From positions 186,001-250,000 of the forward strand of contig JADKKF010000002.1 in the NCBI GenBank assembly GCA_016720635.1: DNA of 64,000 nt, written 5' to 3'. Under the pieces are notes generated by a model that worked only from the letters and a program-made list of their open reading frames with translations, was not told the origin of the DNA and did no database searches. Of this stretch, positions 28,338 through 37,516 are shown one piece after another. The first letter of the stretch is position 1. The number at the start of each line of letters is the position of its first letter. Source of the DNA: Saprospiraceae bacterium. Lineage in GTDB: Bacteria; Bacteroidota; Bacteroidia; Chitinophagales; Saprospiraceae. The translations under genes and the position numbers were made by a program.

Positions 28338-29579
28338 ATGGGCTCCTGGGTTTTATACGACAATTCTTGTGATTTTACCATTTATAATTTTCCTTTAGGA
28401 GTAGCTTGGTATAAGGAAAAATACTCGGTCGTTTCTGCTATTGGAGATTTCGTCATTGACTTAGATTATTTACAACAAAATGGTTATCTTGATCCGATTT
28501 CACTCCCAAAAGGTATATTCTTTAACCAGTTTATAAACGATTTTATTGGTTTAGGAAATGAAACAACAAAACAAGTCCGCGAACGATTAATTTTTTTATT
28601 TGATTCAAAAACTGCTCCTAAAGATTTCATCCATAGACAAGAGTTTTATTTGATACCTATAACGGATGTCTCATTAACATTACCCCTTAATATCGGTGAT
28701 TACACGGATTTTTATAGTAGTAGAGAACATGCGACCAATGTTGGCATTATGTTTCGTGATCCTGCCAATGCTTTGTTACCAAACTGGCTTCATTTGCCAG
28801 TAGCATATCATGGAAGAAGTTCGTCTATACAAGTCAGTGGACATGATATCAAAAGACCTAGTGGTCAATTAAAATCGGACGCTGATCCAAATCCAATCTA
28901 CGGAGAAAGCAAACTCGTAGATTTTGAATTGGAAATGGCGGTTGTAGTAAGTAAAAATTCTAAAAATGGACAACAAATAGGTACTGGTGAAGCAGAGAAC
29001 TATATATATGGGATGGCACTATTCAACGATTGGTCAGCTCGTGATATTCAAAAATGGGAATACGTCCCCTTGGGTCCATTTTTGTCCAAAAATTTTGCTT
29101 CGACACTCTCTCCTTGGATCATTTCACTAGAAGCATTAAAGCCTTTTAAAGTACCTGGTCCTGTAAGTGAAAAATCTCTTTTACCCTATTTACAATACGA
29201 AGGAGATCAGAACTACGATATTCATTTAGAGGTTGAAATCGTTTCAACAACTGGCGCAAAAGCCATTGTTTCAAAATCAAACCACAAGTATTTGTATTGG
29301 AATATTTTGCAACAACTAGCCCATCACACCATAAATGGCTGCAATATCCGAGTGGGTGATATATATGCGAGTGGGACTATTTCTGGTCCAGACTCAGATA
29401 GCTTTGGATCCATGTTAGAGATTTCTTGGCAAGGAACCAAACCCATCAAACTCTCGGATGGGTCTGAACGCAAGTTTATCCAAGATGGAGATACTGTCAT
29501 CATCCGTGGATTTGCACAAAAAAATGAAATACGGGTTGGGTTTGGAGAAGCATTGGCCACCATTATTACTAATAAATAA
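28338..29579 (+). CDS. fahA: fumarylacetoacetase
   Basis: Last step of tyrosine degradation: splits fumarylacetoacetate into fumarate and acetoacetate. At 413 residues the length is right. It has the N-terminal SH3-like domain (DFTIYNFPLGVAWYK) and the catalytic domain with DYTDFYSSREHATNVG, LPVAYHGRSSSIQVSG, VDFELEMAVVVSKNSKNGQ and LFNDWSARDIQKWEYVPLG. These include the His/Arg and metal-binding acidic residues of the family. It begins a two-gene run with an enoyl-CoA hydratase (19-base gap). No homogentisate dioxygenase is in the window. Confidence 0.95.
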   Translation: MGSWVLYDNSCDFTIYNFPLGVAWYKEKYSVVSAIGDFVIDLDYLQQNGYLDPISLPKGIFFNQFINDFIGLGNETTKQVRERLIFLFDSKTAPKDFIHRQEFYLIPITDVSLTLPLNIGDYTDFYSSREHATNVGIMFRDPANALLPNWLHLPVAYHGRSSSIQVSGHDIKRPSGQLKSDADPNPIYGESKLVDFELEMAVVVSKNSKNGQQIGTGEAENYIYGMALFNDWSARDIQKWEYVPLGPFLSKNFASTLSPWIISLEALKPFKVPGPVSEKSLLPYLQYEGDQNYDIHLEVEIVSTTGAKAIVSKSNHKYLYWNILQQLAHHTINGCNIRVGDIYASGTISGPDSDSFGSMLEISWQGTKPIKLSDGSERKFIQDGDTVIIRGFAQKNEIRVGFGEALATIITNK

Positions 29580-29598
29580 AATATAATCTCATTATTCT

Positions 29599-30357
29599 AT
29601 GGATGCATTTGTTAAAAAATCAATTTCAGAAAATGGATTGGGTACGATTGAATTCTTTACCCCTGCACAAAATTCACTTCCAGCAACTATTTTAAATCAA
29701 TTGGTAATCGCTATCAACGAATTTAGCGAGGACTCCACGGTCAAGTTAATACTGATAAAAAGTGAAGGTGAAAGAGCATTTTGTGCTGGAGCCAGCTTCA
29801 CAGAACTGGGTCAAATTAAAAACGAAACTGATGGTCATAGTTTTTTTATGGGATTTGCCAATGTTATAAATTCAATAAGAACTTGTAATAAGATGGTTTT
29901 GGTCAGAGTACATGGAAAAGCTGTAGGTGGTGGTGTCGGTCTCGCTGCTGCATGCGATTATGCATTAGCCACAAAAATGCCAGCATTAGACTTTAGCGAA
30001 TTGGCGGTAGGTATTGGACCCTTCGTAATCGGGCCCGCTGTAGAAAGAAAAACTGGATTTTCCGCCTTTTCACAGCTATCTTTAAACGCTACAGAGTGGC
30101 AAACCGCTAATTGGGCTAAAGAAAAAGGGTTGTTTCATGAAGTTTTCGAAACTACGAATCAGTTAGATGAATATATTGCTTATTTTACGGAAATTCTTTT
30201 GTCATCTAGCCAAGAAGCATTGTTCTCATTGAAAAAAGTATTTTGGGAAGGTACCGAGCATTGGGGTAAACTATTAAGCGATCGTGCCGCTATTTCTGGT
30301 AAACTGATCCTGTCAGATGATGCACAAAATGCTTTAGCAGGATTTAAATCTGCTTAA
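29599..30357 (+). CDS. enoyl-CoA hydratase/isomerase family protein
   Basis: A 252-residue crotonase-fold protein. The oxyanion-hole segments are AFCAGASFTELGQI and KAVGGGVGLAAACDYALA. The second acidic position of active hydratases falls in FSELAVGIGPFVIGP. It ends with a helical trimerisation tail. Positioned after fumarylacetoacetase, it may act in amino-acid or acyl-CoA catabolism, but substrate cannot be read from sequence. Confidence 0.87.
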   Translation: MDAFVKKSISENGLGTIEFFTPAQNSLPATILNQLVIAINEFSEDSTVKLILIKSEGERAFCAGASFTELGQIKNETDGHSFFMGFANVINSIRTCNKMVLVRVHGKAVGGGVGLAAACDYALATKMPALDFSELAVGIGPFVIGPAVERKTGFSAFSQLSLNATEWQTANWAKEKGLFHEVFETTNQLDEYIAYFTEILLSSSQEALFSLKKVFWEGTEHWGKLLSDRAAISGKLILSDDAQNALAGFKSA

Positions 30358-30390
30358 CACGCAGAATTTTAATATTTTTTTTCACAATAT

Positions 30391-30421
30391 TTTGTGTATC
30401 AATGAATAAATTGTATCTTTG
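30391..30421 (+). promoter_or_regulatory. Bacteroidota-type promoter for rplY
   Basis: TTTG (30391-30394), exactly 19 bases, then TATCTTTG (30414-30421): a textbook Bacteroidota -33/-7 pair. The rplY ATG at 30471 follows 49 bases after. It is the best promoter match seen in the window. Confidence 0.75.
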
Positions 30422-30470
30422 CACACGTTTTTCAAAAGCGAACAATTTGTTTATTTAAATAGAAGTAAGA

Positions 30471-30869
30471 ATGGAACATGTAAATATTAGTGGTACTGTA
30501 AGAACTGAAATGGGCAAAACAGCCGCTAAAAATTTAAGACTTAGTGACGAAATTTTATGTTCAATATATGGAGGTAAAGAAAACATTAATTTTACTACCA
30601 AGTTGATCGATGTTAAAAATTTGGTTTATTCTCCAAGTTTTAAATTGGCTAAAATTACTGTTGGTAAAGAAACTGTAACAGCTATATTGAAAGATATTCA
30701 GTTTCATCCAGTTACTGAAAAAATATTGCATATTGATTTTTTAAGATTAATTGATGGTCATCCAATCAAAGTAGAAGTTCCGATTGTATGTACTGGAAAT
30801 TCTTCTGGTGTAAAAGAAGGCGGTAAGTTCATTCAAAGCTTAGAACTGCAAAATCAAGTGTCTTCCTAA
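30471..30869 (+). CDS. rplY: 50S ribosomal protein L25, N-terminal part (frameshifted)
   Basis: L25/Ctc binds 5S rRNA in the large ribosomal subunit. The reading frame gives 132 residues: NISGTVRTEMGKTAAKNLR and ILHIDFLRLIDGHPIKVEVP are clear L25 signatures. It then runs GKFIQSLELQNQVSS into a TAA at 30867. The expected continuation (a KIKCLPKDL segment) is present one frame over, starting at about 30844, so a 1-base insertion near 30840-30846 splits the gene. Joined, it would be about 186 residues, a normal Bacteroidota length. A strong promoter precedes it and a strong terminator follows. Confidence 0.88.
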   Translation: MEHVNISGTVRTEMGKTAAKNLRLSDEILCSIYGGKENINFTTKLIDVKNLVYSPSFKLAKITVGKETVTAILKDIQFHPVTEKILHIDFLRLIDGHPIKVEVPIVCTGNSSGVKEGGKFIQSLELQNQVSS

Positions 30870-31032
30870 AGACTTGGTTTCAGAAATGACATTGGACATT
30901 TCTAGTCTTGGACTAGGTGCCACTACAAGGGTTAGAGATCTTGTTCAACAGCCTGGTATTGAGGTTCTGAATAACGGTAGCGTACCCGTAGCTAGTATTG
31001 ATATACCAAGAGCATTGCGTTCTTCGAAATAA
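30844..31032 (+). pseudogene. rplY: C-terminal remainder of L25 in the +1 frame
   Basis: Read in the next frame, these 189 bases encode NCKIKCLPKDLVSEMTLD, later a GATTRVRDL segment and VPVASIDIPRALRSSK before TAA. This is the missing L25 C-terminal domain. It has no start codon of its own at the junction and is only meaningful as the second half of rplY. The frame is clean to its stop, so the break looks recent or is a sequencing error. Confidence 0.85.
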
Positions 31033-31056
31033 AAATATATACAGTATTAAAGCATA

Positions 31057-31090
31057 AAAAAAGCCTTCTGTTTACGCAGAAGGCTTTTTT
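31057..31090 (+). terminator. strong intrinsic terminator after rplY (bidirectional)
   Basis: AAAAAAGCCTTCTG pairs perfectly with CAGAAGGCTTTTTT around the loop TTTACG: a 14-base stem with A and T runs on either side. It works in both directions, ending rplY from the left and the outer-membrane-barrel gene (stop at 31112) from the right. Confidence 0.92.
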
Positions 31091-31111
31091 GTTTTTCTAT
31101 TTATTTACTTG

Positions 31112-31723
31112 TTAAAAGTTATAATTAAAACCTATTCTAAGCTCAATTGGAAGGTCGACTGTTTTCTTATAATAATCCCTGTTTGAAAAAATATAAAGAA
31201 GAGAAATCTCATACCCCCATAATCCAGCACTGGATTGATATCCAACCACTGAAGACTTAGGCAATGTTTCTTTAATTTTATAGATTGTGGCCGTACTTGT
31301 ATTAAAAACTGGGCTTTGATAAAAATAGTACATGCTCTCTAAGTGGGCAAAGATCATTGGTAAAAACTTATATCTCGCAAAAGCTCCCAAACCAAAATTA
31401 TGTGTATTCAATTTTTGAATGGTGTTGCCAATAGCATATTTATAATACGAGTAATCGTAATCTATCCTAGGGCCAACTGATAGCTCTGGGGTGATCTTAT
31501 AACCAACTATAGGTGACAAGCCAAAGTTAAACAAAGAAAGATCTGGACCTTGTGAAAATCCAAGATTGATTCCACCACCATACCATAGTTTCTCCCTCCA
31601 AAACATAGACCTATCCGTCTTTTCTTTGGTGGTTTTATTTTTTGAATTTATCGACCGCTGTGCTTGTACGAAACTGGTCGTCATAAACGAAACCAATAAA
31701 ATGAATACTGTTGTTTTTTTCAT
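31112..31723 (-). CDS. outer membrane beta-barrel protein of unknown function
   Basis: A 203-residue secreted protein. The signal peptide (TTVFILLVSFMTTSFVQA) is cut before QRSINSK. The rest is barrel-like: WYGGGINLGFSQGPDL, LSVGPRIDYDYSYYKYAI, FGLGAFARYKFLP, and a final LRIGFNYNF with the typical C-terminal Phe. Family is not identified beyond a small barrel. It shares its terminator with rplY and faces trmB divergently. Confidence 0.65.
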   Translation of the reverse strand: MKKTTVFILLVSFMTTSFVQAQRSINSKNKTTKEKTDRSMFWREKLWYGGGINLGFSQGPDLSLFNFGLSPIVGYKITPELSVGPRIDYDYSYYKYAIGNTIQKLNTHNFGLGAFARYKFLPMIFAHLESMYYFYQSPVFNTSTATIYKIKETLPKSSVVGYQSSAGLWGYEISLLYIFSNRDYYKKTVDLPIELRIGFNYNF

Positions 31724-31856
31724 GAATATTTAATTAATGATTTTTGTTTTGTAAAAATATATATTCAAAATGCTTTTTTCATTCATATTGTTATACTCAT
31801 GCATCATTTTTTAACTTTTTATTGCAATAAATGGTCATAAGCTTGGTTGTTTCTGT

Positions 31857-31864
31857 TAATTTTG
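31857..31864 (+). promoter_or_regulatory. possible -7 promoter element for trmB
   Basis: TAATTTTG fits TAnnTTTG and ends 10 bases before the GTG start of trmB. No convincing -33 element was found, so the call is weak. Confidence 0.3.
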
Positions 31865-31874
31865 CGGTCAAAAA

Positions 31875-32576
31875 GTGAGTCGTCGCAATAAATTAATGAA
31901 ATTCGCAGAAATTCAATCTCTGCCATTCGTCTTTGAAAATTTTTCTTTTGAAAATCCCGTATTGTATAACACTCCTGACGTTGTAGTAGATAATAAGGGC
32001 AAGTGGAATTTTTCATTTTTCAAAAATCTAAATCCTATCATTCTAGAGCTTGCATGTGGAGGAGGGGAATATAGTATTTCTCTTGCTCAGAACTACAGAG
32101 ATTCTAATTTTATAGGCATTGATATTAAAGGTGCTAGGATTTGGAAAGGAGCAAAATATGTTATGGAAAAAGGACTAACCAATATTGGTTTTATTAGATC
32201 GCGAATTGAACTGATTGAGCATTTTTTCGCAGAAAAAGAATTGTCGGAAATTTGGATCACTTTCCCAGACCCATTTTTAAAAGAATCTAAATCCAATAAG
32301 CGGTTGACCAGTCCATATTTTCTAGACAAATACGCACAATTGATAAAGCCCTCAGGAATCCTACACCTCAAGACAGACGACGATACATTGATGGATTTTA
32401 GCATTGAGTCTATTGGAGAACATCCTGCATTTGAAATAGTCGAAACATATTTTGATCTCTACAATGATTCCGAAGCTGTTAAAAATACAAATTTGGTAAA
32501 CATTCAAACAAAATATGAAAAAATGCACTTAAGTAATAATAAAACTATCAAATACATTAAAGCACGAAGAATATAA
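31875..32576 (+). CDS. trmB: tRNA (guanine-N7-)-methyltransferase
   Basis: Methylates G46 of tRNA using S-adenosylmethionine. Starts at GTG with SRRNKLMKFAEIQSLPFVF, the usual Bacteroidota N-terminus. The SAM site is LELACGGGEYSISLA, then FIGIDIKGARIWKGAK. The catalytic region IWITFPDPFLKESKSNKRL carries the conserved Asp, and LHLKTDDDTLMDF follows. Length 233. Seven bases later a second methyltransferase gene begins, then mtaB, so this is a run of three methyl/thiol-transfer genes. Confidence 0.95.
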   Translation: MSRRNKLMKFAEIQSLPFVFENFSFENPVLYNTPDVVVDNKGKWNFSFFKNLNPIILELACGGGEYSISLAQNYRDSNFIGIDIKGARIWKGAKYVMEKGLTNIGFIRSRIELIEHFFAEKELSEIWITFPDPFLKESKSNKRLTSPYFLDKYAQLIKPSGILHLKTDDDTLMDFSIESIGEHPAFEIVETYFDLYNDSEAVKNTNLVNIQTKYEKMHLSNNKTIKYIKARRI

Positions 32577-32583
32577 AGCTGAT

Positions 32584-33348
32584 ATGAGTATCCAGACCGC
32601 CGAACGTTCCACCCACATTGATCCTAGCGAAAACACAAATTTTCAAAGGCATCTAATTGCGTATAAAGAAGCCACAAAATATGTAACTGGACATCTCTTA
32701 GAGCTGGGATCTGGCGAAGGCTACGGTATTCAAGAATTGAGACCGTTTGTAAAACGATATTTAGCTTTAGACAAATATAGACCCAATTTTGATTTTGAAA
32801 AATTTGATGTAACCTTTGAAAATTGTACGTTTCCAAATTTAGATAAGATAGCTGACAATACCTATGATTGCGTCGTGAGCTTTCAAGTGGTTGAACACAT
32901 CGAAGATGATTTCACTTTCATCTCCGAAATATATAGAGTCTTGAAGCCTGGAGGTAAACTTATCCTTACCACACCCAATAGACTTATGTCTATCACGAGA
33001 AACCCATGGCATATCCGAGAGTACGATGCCAAATCTATGGCTGCACTCATCTCTAGCAAATTCAAAAGTTTTGAAATGCTAGGAATTGATGGAAATGACC
33101 GCGTAAAAGATTATTATAGAAAAAATAAAATTTCTGTAGAGAAAATCACTCGTTTTGACGTTTTTAATCTCCAGTACAATTTGCCTCGCTGGATGCTAAA
33201 AATTCCCTATGATTTATTAAATAGATACAATAAAAATAAATTATTAACCAATAGTGGGCCATTAAGCGACACTATTAATTTTTCAGATTTTTTGATTCGG
33301 TCATTTGACGACACTTGTTTGGATTTTTTCATCATTGCTACAAAATAA
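32584..33348 (+). CDS. class I SAM-dependent methyltransferase
   Basis: A 254-residue methyltransferase. The SAM-binding glycine motif is LLELGSGEGYGIQEL, and the post-I motif is FQVVEHIEDDFTFISE with YRVLKPGGKLILTTPN. That is the UbiE/Methyltransf_11 pattern. The C-terminal third is specific to the family and I cannot name its substrate. It sits between trmB (7-base gap) and mtaB (3-base gap) and is probably co-transcribed with both. Confidence 0.83.
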   Translation: MSIQTAERSTHIDPSENTNFQRHLIAYKEATKYVTGHLLELGSGEGYGIQELRPFVKRYLALDKYRPNFDFEKFDVTFENCTFPNLDKIADNTYDCVVSFQVVEHIEDDFTFISEIYRVLKPGGKLILTTPNRLMSITRNPWHIREYDAKSMAALISSKFKSFEMLGIDGNDRVKDYYRKNKISVEKITRFDVFNLQYNLPRWMLKIPYDLLNRYNKNKLLTNSGPLSDTINFSDFLIRSFDDTCLDFFIIATK

Positions 33349-33351
33349 AAT

Positions 33352-34692
33352 ATGGCAACACCAAAGACAGTAGCATTTCACACACTTGGCTGTAAATTAA
33401 ATTTTACAGAGACCAGTTCGCTTTCAGACATTTTTGAAAATGCTGGATATCAAGTCATTAACTTTGAGGATGAAGCGAATATCTATGTGATTAATACCTG
33501 TTCTGTGACGGACTTTGCCGATAAAAAATGTAGGTACACCGTAAGAGATGCTCTCCGAAAAAATCCAGATGCAAATGTCATCGTTGTAGGATGTTATGCA
33601 CAGCTAAAGCCTCAAGAAATTGCTGAAATTCCAGGAGTTGACTTGGTCCTCGGGGCAGCAGAAAAATTTAGGATTTTAGAATATATTGACCAAATCGATT
33701 TAGCCCAAAATAAAGGATTGATGCGGGCTGGGGAAATAAAAGAGGTTTCTACTTTTAGTCCTTCCCTTTCTTTTGGCGATAGAACGAGGGCCTTTCTTAA
33801 AATTCAGGATGGTTGCAATTATAAATGTTCGTTTTGTACCATTCCTTTAGCCCGTGGAAAAAGTAGGAGCGACACCATAGAAAACTTAGTGAATAGCGCC
33901 ATTCAACTTGAAGAAAAAGGTATAAAGGAAATCGTCCTAACAGGAGTCAATGTAGGTGATTTTGGCAATGGAACAGAGGTAATAGAGGGCCTCGCTCCTA
34001 AAAAAGAAGCCTTGTTAATTGATCTTATGGCAGAATTAGAAGCCCAAACCAACATAAAACGGTACAGAATCGGTAGTATTGAGCCAAACCTTTTGACCGA
34101 TGAAATCATTCATTTTATTGCTAAATCCTCCAAGTTCGTTCCACACTTTCACATACCATTACAATCCGGAAACAACAAGCAGCTTTCCCAAATGCGTCGT
34201 AGATACAAGCGCGAACTCTATGAAGCACACGTCGTAAAAATCAAGGAAACGATACCTCATGCTTGTATTGGAGCCGATGTAATCCTAGGGTTTCCAGGTG
34301 AAACAGATGATGATTTTCTCGAATCCTATCGATTCATAGAATCCTTGGATCTTGCTTATTTACATGCATTTACTTACTCTGAAAGGCTAAATACCCCTGC
34401 GTCAGAATACGAAGATATCGTGCCAATGAATACTAGACGTAAGAGAAATGAAATGATCCGAGTATTATCTGACCGAAATAAAGAAGCCTTTTATAAAAAA
34501 TTCTTGAATTCTAACCGTGAAGTTTTAATAGAAGCAGGGGACGCTGATGCTGCGTTTATGTTTGGATTTACAGATAACTATTGCCGCGTTAAAATGAAAA
34601 ATGATTCCAAATTTTATAATACGATTCAACCCTTGTTTTTAGAGTCTATCGATGATCAACTTGAGATTAATGGATTTCTGGTCAATCTTTAA
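33352..34692 (+). CDS. mtaB: tRNA t6A37 methylthiotransferase MtaB
   Basis: Adds a methylthio group to t6A at position 37 of tRNA. The N-terminal UPF0004 domain shows FHTLGCKLNFTETSSL, INTCSVTDFADKK and VVGCYAQLKPQEI, which give three Cys for the auxiliary cluster. The radical SAM motif is CNYKCSFCTIPLARGKSRS. The central HFHIPLQSGNNKQLSQMRR and ADVILGFPGETDDDF are conserved, and a C-terminal TRAM-like domain ends the protein. The 446 residues and the ARGKSRS wording favour MtaB over MiaB. The end overlaps the convergent esterase by 11 bases. Confidence 0.95.
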   Translation: MATPKTVAFHTLGCKLNFTETSSLSDIFENAGYQVINFEDEANIYVINTCSVTDFADKKCRYTVRDALRKNPDANVIVVGCYAQLKPQEIAEIPGVDLVLGAAEKFRILEYIDQIDLAQNKGLMRAGEIKEVSTFSPSLSFGDRTRAFLKIQDGCNYKCSFCTIPLARGKSRSDTIENLVNSAIQLEEKGIKEIVLTGVNVGDFGNGTEVIEGLAPKKEALLIDLMAELEAQTNIKRYRIGSIEPNLLTDEIIHFIAKSSKFVPHFHIPLQSGNNKQLSQMRRRYKRELYEAHVVKIKETIPHACIGADVILGFPGETDDDFLESYRFIESLDLAYLHAFTYSERLNTPASEYEDIVPMNTRRKRNEMIRVLSDRNKEAFYKKFLNSNREVLIEAGDADAAFMFGFTDNYCRVKMKNDSKFYNTIQPLFLESIDDQLEINGFLVNL

Positions 34693-35773
34693 AAAAAAGC
34701 CATTCGACTGCTCTAGGAAATTCATTGCTCCATTGCTTCTCATTGTGCTTCCCTTTACTATCCAGTGAAAGGTTGAATTCGATAAAGTCTGAACCTAAAC
34801 CTCTTTTTTCAAAAATTTCTTTGAATTTTCTAATATTTGGTATCATCGACTTACTTTCAGACCCACCGGCGTAAAGATATATTTTGGTTCTCAGTGCTTT
34901 TTGAAATTCGATGGCATCAAAATAAATTTTAGGTGATATCCATAAAGAAGGTGAGAAAATAAGCAATTTTCCAAATGTATTAGGAAACATAAGCCCCGCA
35001 TATATGCTGATGAGCCCCCCCATTGAACTTCCCCCAATGCCCGTTGACTCCCTTTCGGGTTTGGTTCTGAAATGGGTGTCTATATATGGTTTTAACGTTT
35101 GCTCGATGAATTCTACGTATTTTCGGCCCTCTCCGTGTCCAAGACTGAAATTTTTATATGGTGAAAATTCCGAAATTCTATCTTTGCCCCCATGGTCTAT
35201 TGCTATGACAATAAAATCACCTATGCCCCGCTCCATCATTCTAGCCATATGCTTATCTACGCCCCATGTACCAAAAGGTGCACTTTCATCAAAAAGATTT
35301 TGACCATCTTGTAGGTATAATACTGGGTATCTTTTTGTACTAGTCCAATAACCCTTTGGCAACAATGCAAATACTTTTCGATGTTTATTCAATTGGGGCA
35401 TGAAAAAGGCTTTATCTACCAAATTGATGGAAGGCAAAAGATCTTCATTATATGACTTCCCATCTCTAGCCCAATGAGGAACATAATCCTTTTTATTTCC
35501 GTGATGCCTAGAGGTAATTCTATTTTTGGTTAATTCTCCTGCTTCATCAAGCTCTATATTCGACCATCCACCTTTGTTATATTTGTATTGAATGGGAAAT
35601 TTTATTTCTGGGGTTATTCTCATTTCATATATATAATGAGTAGAATTAATTGGGGTCATTTTGTACGCCTCATCCTGTTCAGACCAGTTATTAAAGTTAC
35701 CTCCTAAATATATTGGTCTCTCGTCTTCTATTGGCGTTTGCATTAAGAAAACTACCGTTTGTAATTCGTCCAC
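34682..35773 (-). CDS. esterase with N-terminal glycan-binding-like domain
   Basis: A 363-residue protein with two parts. Residues about 1-100 look like a CBM48/early-set domain (YLGGNFNNWSEQDEAYKM, then FPIQYKYNKGGWSNIELD). From about 115 onward it is an enterochelin-esterase-type alpha/beta hydrolase: FALLPKGYWTSTKRYPVLYL, LQDGQNLFDESAPFGTWGVD, and the nucleophile GIGGSSMGGLISIYAG. The end is HNEKQWSNEFPRAVEWLF with the catalytic His. No signal peptide is obvious, so it is probably cytoplasmic. Substrate unknown; a glycan or siderophore ester is a guess. Confidence 0.83.
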   Translation of the reverse strand: MDELQTVVFLMQTPIEDERPIYLGGNFNNWSEQDEAYKMTPINSTHYIYEMRITPEIKFPIQYKYNKGGWSNIELDEAGELTKNRITSRHHGNKKDYVPHWARDGKSYNEDLLPSINLVDKAFFMPQLNKHRKVFALLPKGYWTSTKRYPVLYLQDGQNLFDESAPFGTWGVDKHMARMMERGIGDFIVIAIDHGGKDRISEFSPYKNFSLGHGEGRKYVEFIEQTLKPYIDTHFRTKPERESTGIGGSSMGGLISIYAGLMFPNTFGKLLIFSPSLWISPKIYFDAIEFQKALRTKIYLYAGGSESKSMIPNIRKFKEIFEKRGLGSDFIEFNLSLDSKGKHNEKQWSNEFPRAVEWLFFKD

Positions 35774-35971
35774 TATCTATAATTGTGTATATATAAGACC
35801 TTTTATAATTAAAAACGCCTCGTTATTGTTTAATAAATCACGCTTTATTTTCATCCTTAATTCAGCCATTTAAGGTGGAAACTTGGGCGTAATTTAGTGT
35901 TTTCGCGGATAAAGCCAAGCCCTCTAAAGCAATATTTTTCTCAAAACTGGGAAAAGTTTCTATTTTTTACA

Positions 35972-35979
35972 TACTTTTG
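35972..35979 (+). promoter_or_regulatory. possible -7 promoter element upstream of the lytic transglycosylase
   Basis: TACTTTTG fits TAnnTTTG and lies 75 bases before the ATG at 36055, in an otherwise plain 281-base gap between divergent genes. No good -33 partner. Confidence 0.3.
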
Positions 35980-36054
35980 TGCCAGAAAACTATCCTAAAA
36001 ATTTATTTACCAGAACTACACAAAGGACTCTGTTGATTCCTTTCTAGGATTTTT

Positions 36055-37485
36055 ATGCTAAAAGTTACATTATCATTTATTTTAATATTTGTCGTTACGG
36101 TTGCTACCTTTGGCAATATTAAGTCTTCTGTTGACCCAGAGTTTATCGTCAATATGAAGAATCGATTACTCAGGATGGATTGTTTGGTTGATGCTCGTCT
36201 CACCACTGCTACCTCCAATTATATCCAACAATATTTGGTCAATCATAAGGCTTCAACCGAAAAATTACTCGGAAAATCTGCATTGTTCTTTCCGATAATT
36301 GAAAGTTTTTTAATAGAAAATAAACTCCCAAAAGAATTAAAAGCGATGGCGATAATGGAATCCTGGTTGGATCCCGAGGCCATATCACGTTCTGGAGCAG
36401 TGGGATTGTGGCAGTTTATGCCTGGGACTGCTAAGGATTTTGGATTAAATTTTAATCCTTATGTAGATGAACGAAGAGATCCATGTAAATCAACATTAGC
36501 CGCTATTCAATACCTCAAACATCTCTACGGCATATATGAAGACTGGGCTTTAACTTTGGCAGCATATAATAGCGGTCCTCAGCGTGTCAATTACGCAATA
36601 GAGCGTGCTGGTGGTGTTCGTGATTTTTGGGCAATTCAACAGTATTTGCCAACTGAAACACAAAATTATGTGCCTAAATATATTGCTATCAATTATGTTT
36701 TAAATTACTATAATGAACATGATTTGAATCCTATTTTACCAGAACTTGATCTACAGATAACGGCATTTATTAAAACTACTAAACGAGTCGATTTTCGAAC
36801 TTTGTCAAAAATAACTGGATTGAGTGTCCAAACGATTGAATCGCTTAATCCTTCTTATAAAAAAAATATAGTACCTAAATCATCGGATGGTCAATATTTG
36901 ATATTTCCTAAAAGAGTCCTCAAAAAAGTAGAGAACTTTTTGTTTGCTACCGAAGATGAGCAATTGTTAGAATCACTTTCTTCAACCAGTACCGTAAGCA
37001 ACGAACTGCTGGCATCGCTTCCTTATGTTGAGATTGATTACACGGTAGGATTGATGGAAGATCTTTCTTTTATTGCCAAAAAATATAATATCGCCACCTC
37101 TCAGATCATGTTATGGAACAAACTGACCACCGAATACTTGGCTACAGCGCAAATATTGAAACTTTATATTCCTATTGATAAGTTCAAACGACTCGAATTA
37201 ATGATCGAACCCAATAAGATAAATGATTTACCGTTAAATCACAATCTCAAGACGACCTGCAAATCCAATATTTTCAATTTACGTTCTACGCTATTAGCTG
37301 CAAAGTCTGTGAAAAAAGTGAAGCATGTCGCTGGTCCATTTGAAACAATAAATTCTATCCTTTCACTTTATCCTGAGACCTCCTACGAAGAGTTTTTGGC
37401 ATGGAATGAGCTCAAAGAGGGTGAAGCTATTCATGAAGGTGCTGTTTTGCTTTGTCAATCAAACAATACACCCGTGTCCTATTAA
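36055..37485 (+). CDS. membrane-bound lytic murein transglycosylase D-like protein with LysM domains
   Basis: Cleaves the glycan strands of peptidoglycan with formation of anhydro-muramyl ends. A signal segment (LSFILIFVVTVATFG) precedes the SLT domain (residues about 80-220): AIMESWLDPEAISRSGAVGL with the catalytic Glu, WQFMPGTAKDFGL, and LAAYNSGPQRVNYAIE. About 120 residues later come LysM-like peptidoglycan-binding repeats (IDYTVGLMEDLSFIAKKYNI and a last one near residue 425). Length 476 fits Bacteroidota MltD. It stands between a divergent esterase and a co-oriented C1 peptidase. Confidence 0.9.
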   Translation: MLKVTLSFILIFVVTVATFGNIKSSVDPEFIVNMKNRLLRMDCLVDARLTTATSNYIQQYLVNHKASTEKLLGKSALFFPIIESFLIENKLPKELKAMAIMESWLDPEAISRSGAVGLWQFMPGTAKDFGLNFNPYVDERRDPCKSTLAAIQYLKHLYGIYEDWALTLAAYNSGPQRVNYAIERAGGVRDFWAIQQYLPTETQNYVPKYIAINYVLNYYNEHDLNPILPELDLQITAFIKTTKRVDFRTLSKITGLSVQTIESLNPSYKKNIVPKSSDGQYLIFPKRVLKKVENFLFATEDEQLLESLSSTSTVSNELLASLPYVEIDYTVGLMEDLSFIAKKYNIATSQIMLWNKLTTEYLATAQILKLYIPIDKFKRLELMIEPNKINDLPLNHNLKTTCKSNIFNLRSTLLAAKSVKKVKHVAGPFETINSILSLYPETSYEEFLAWNELKEGEAIHEGAVLLCQSNNTPVSY

Positions 37486-37516
37486 AAATAAATTTTTCTC
37501 ATTAAAATAAAATATT

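Noticed and set aside
30840..30846. Programmed +1 frameshift in rplY
   Set aside because: No L25 frameshift mechanism is known to me and the site lacks a clear stimulator; an indel error is simpler.
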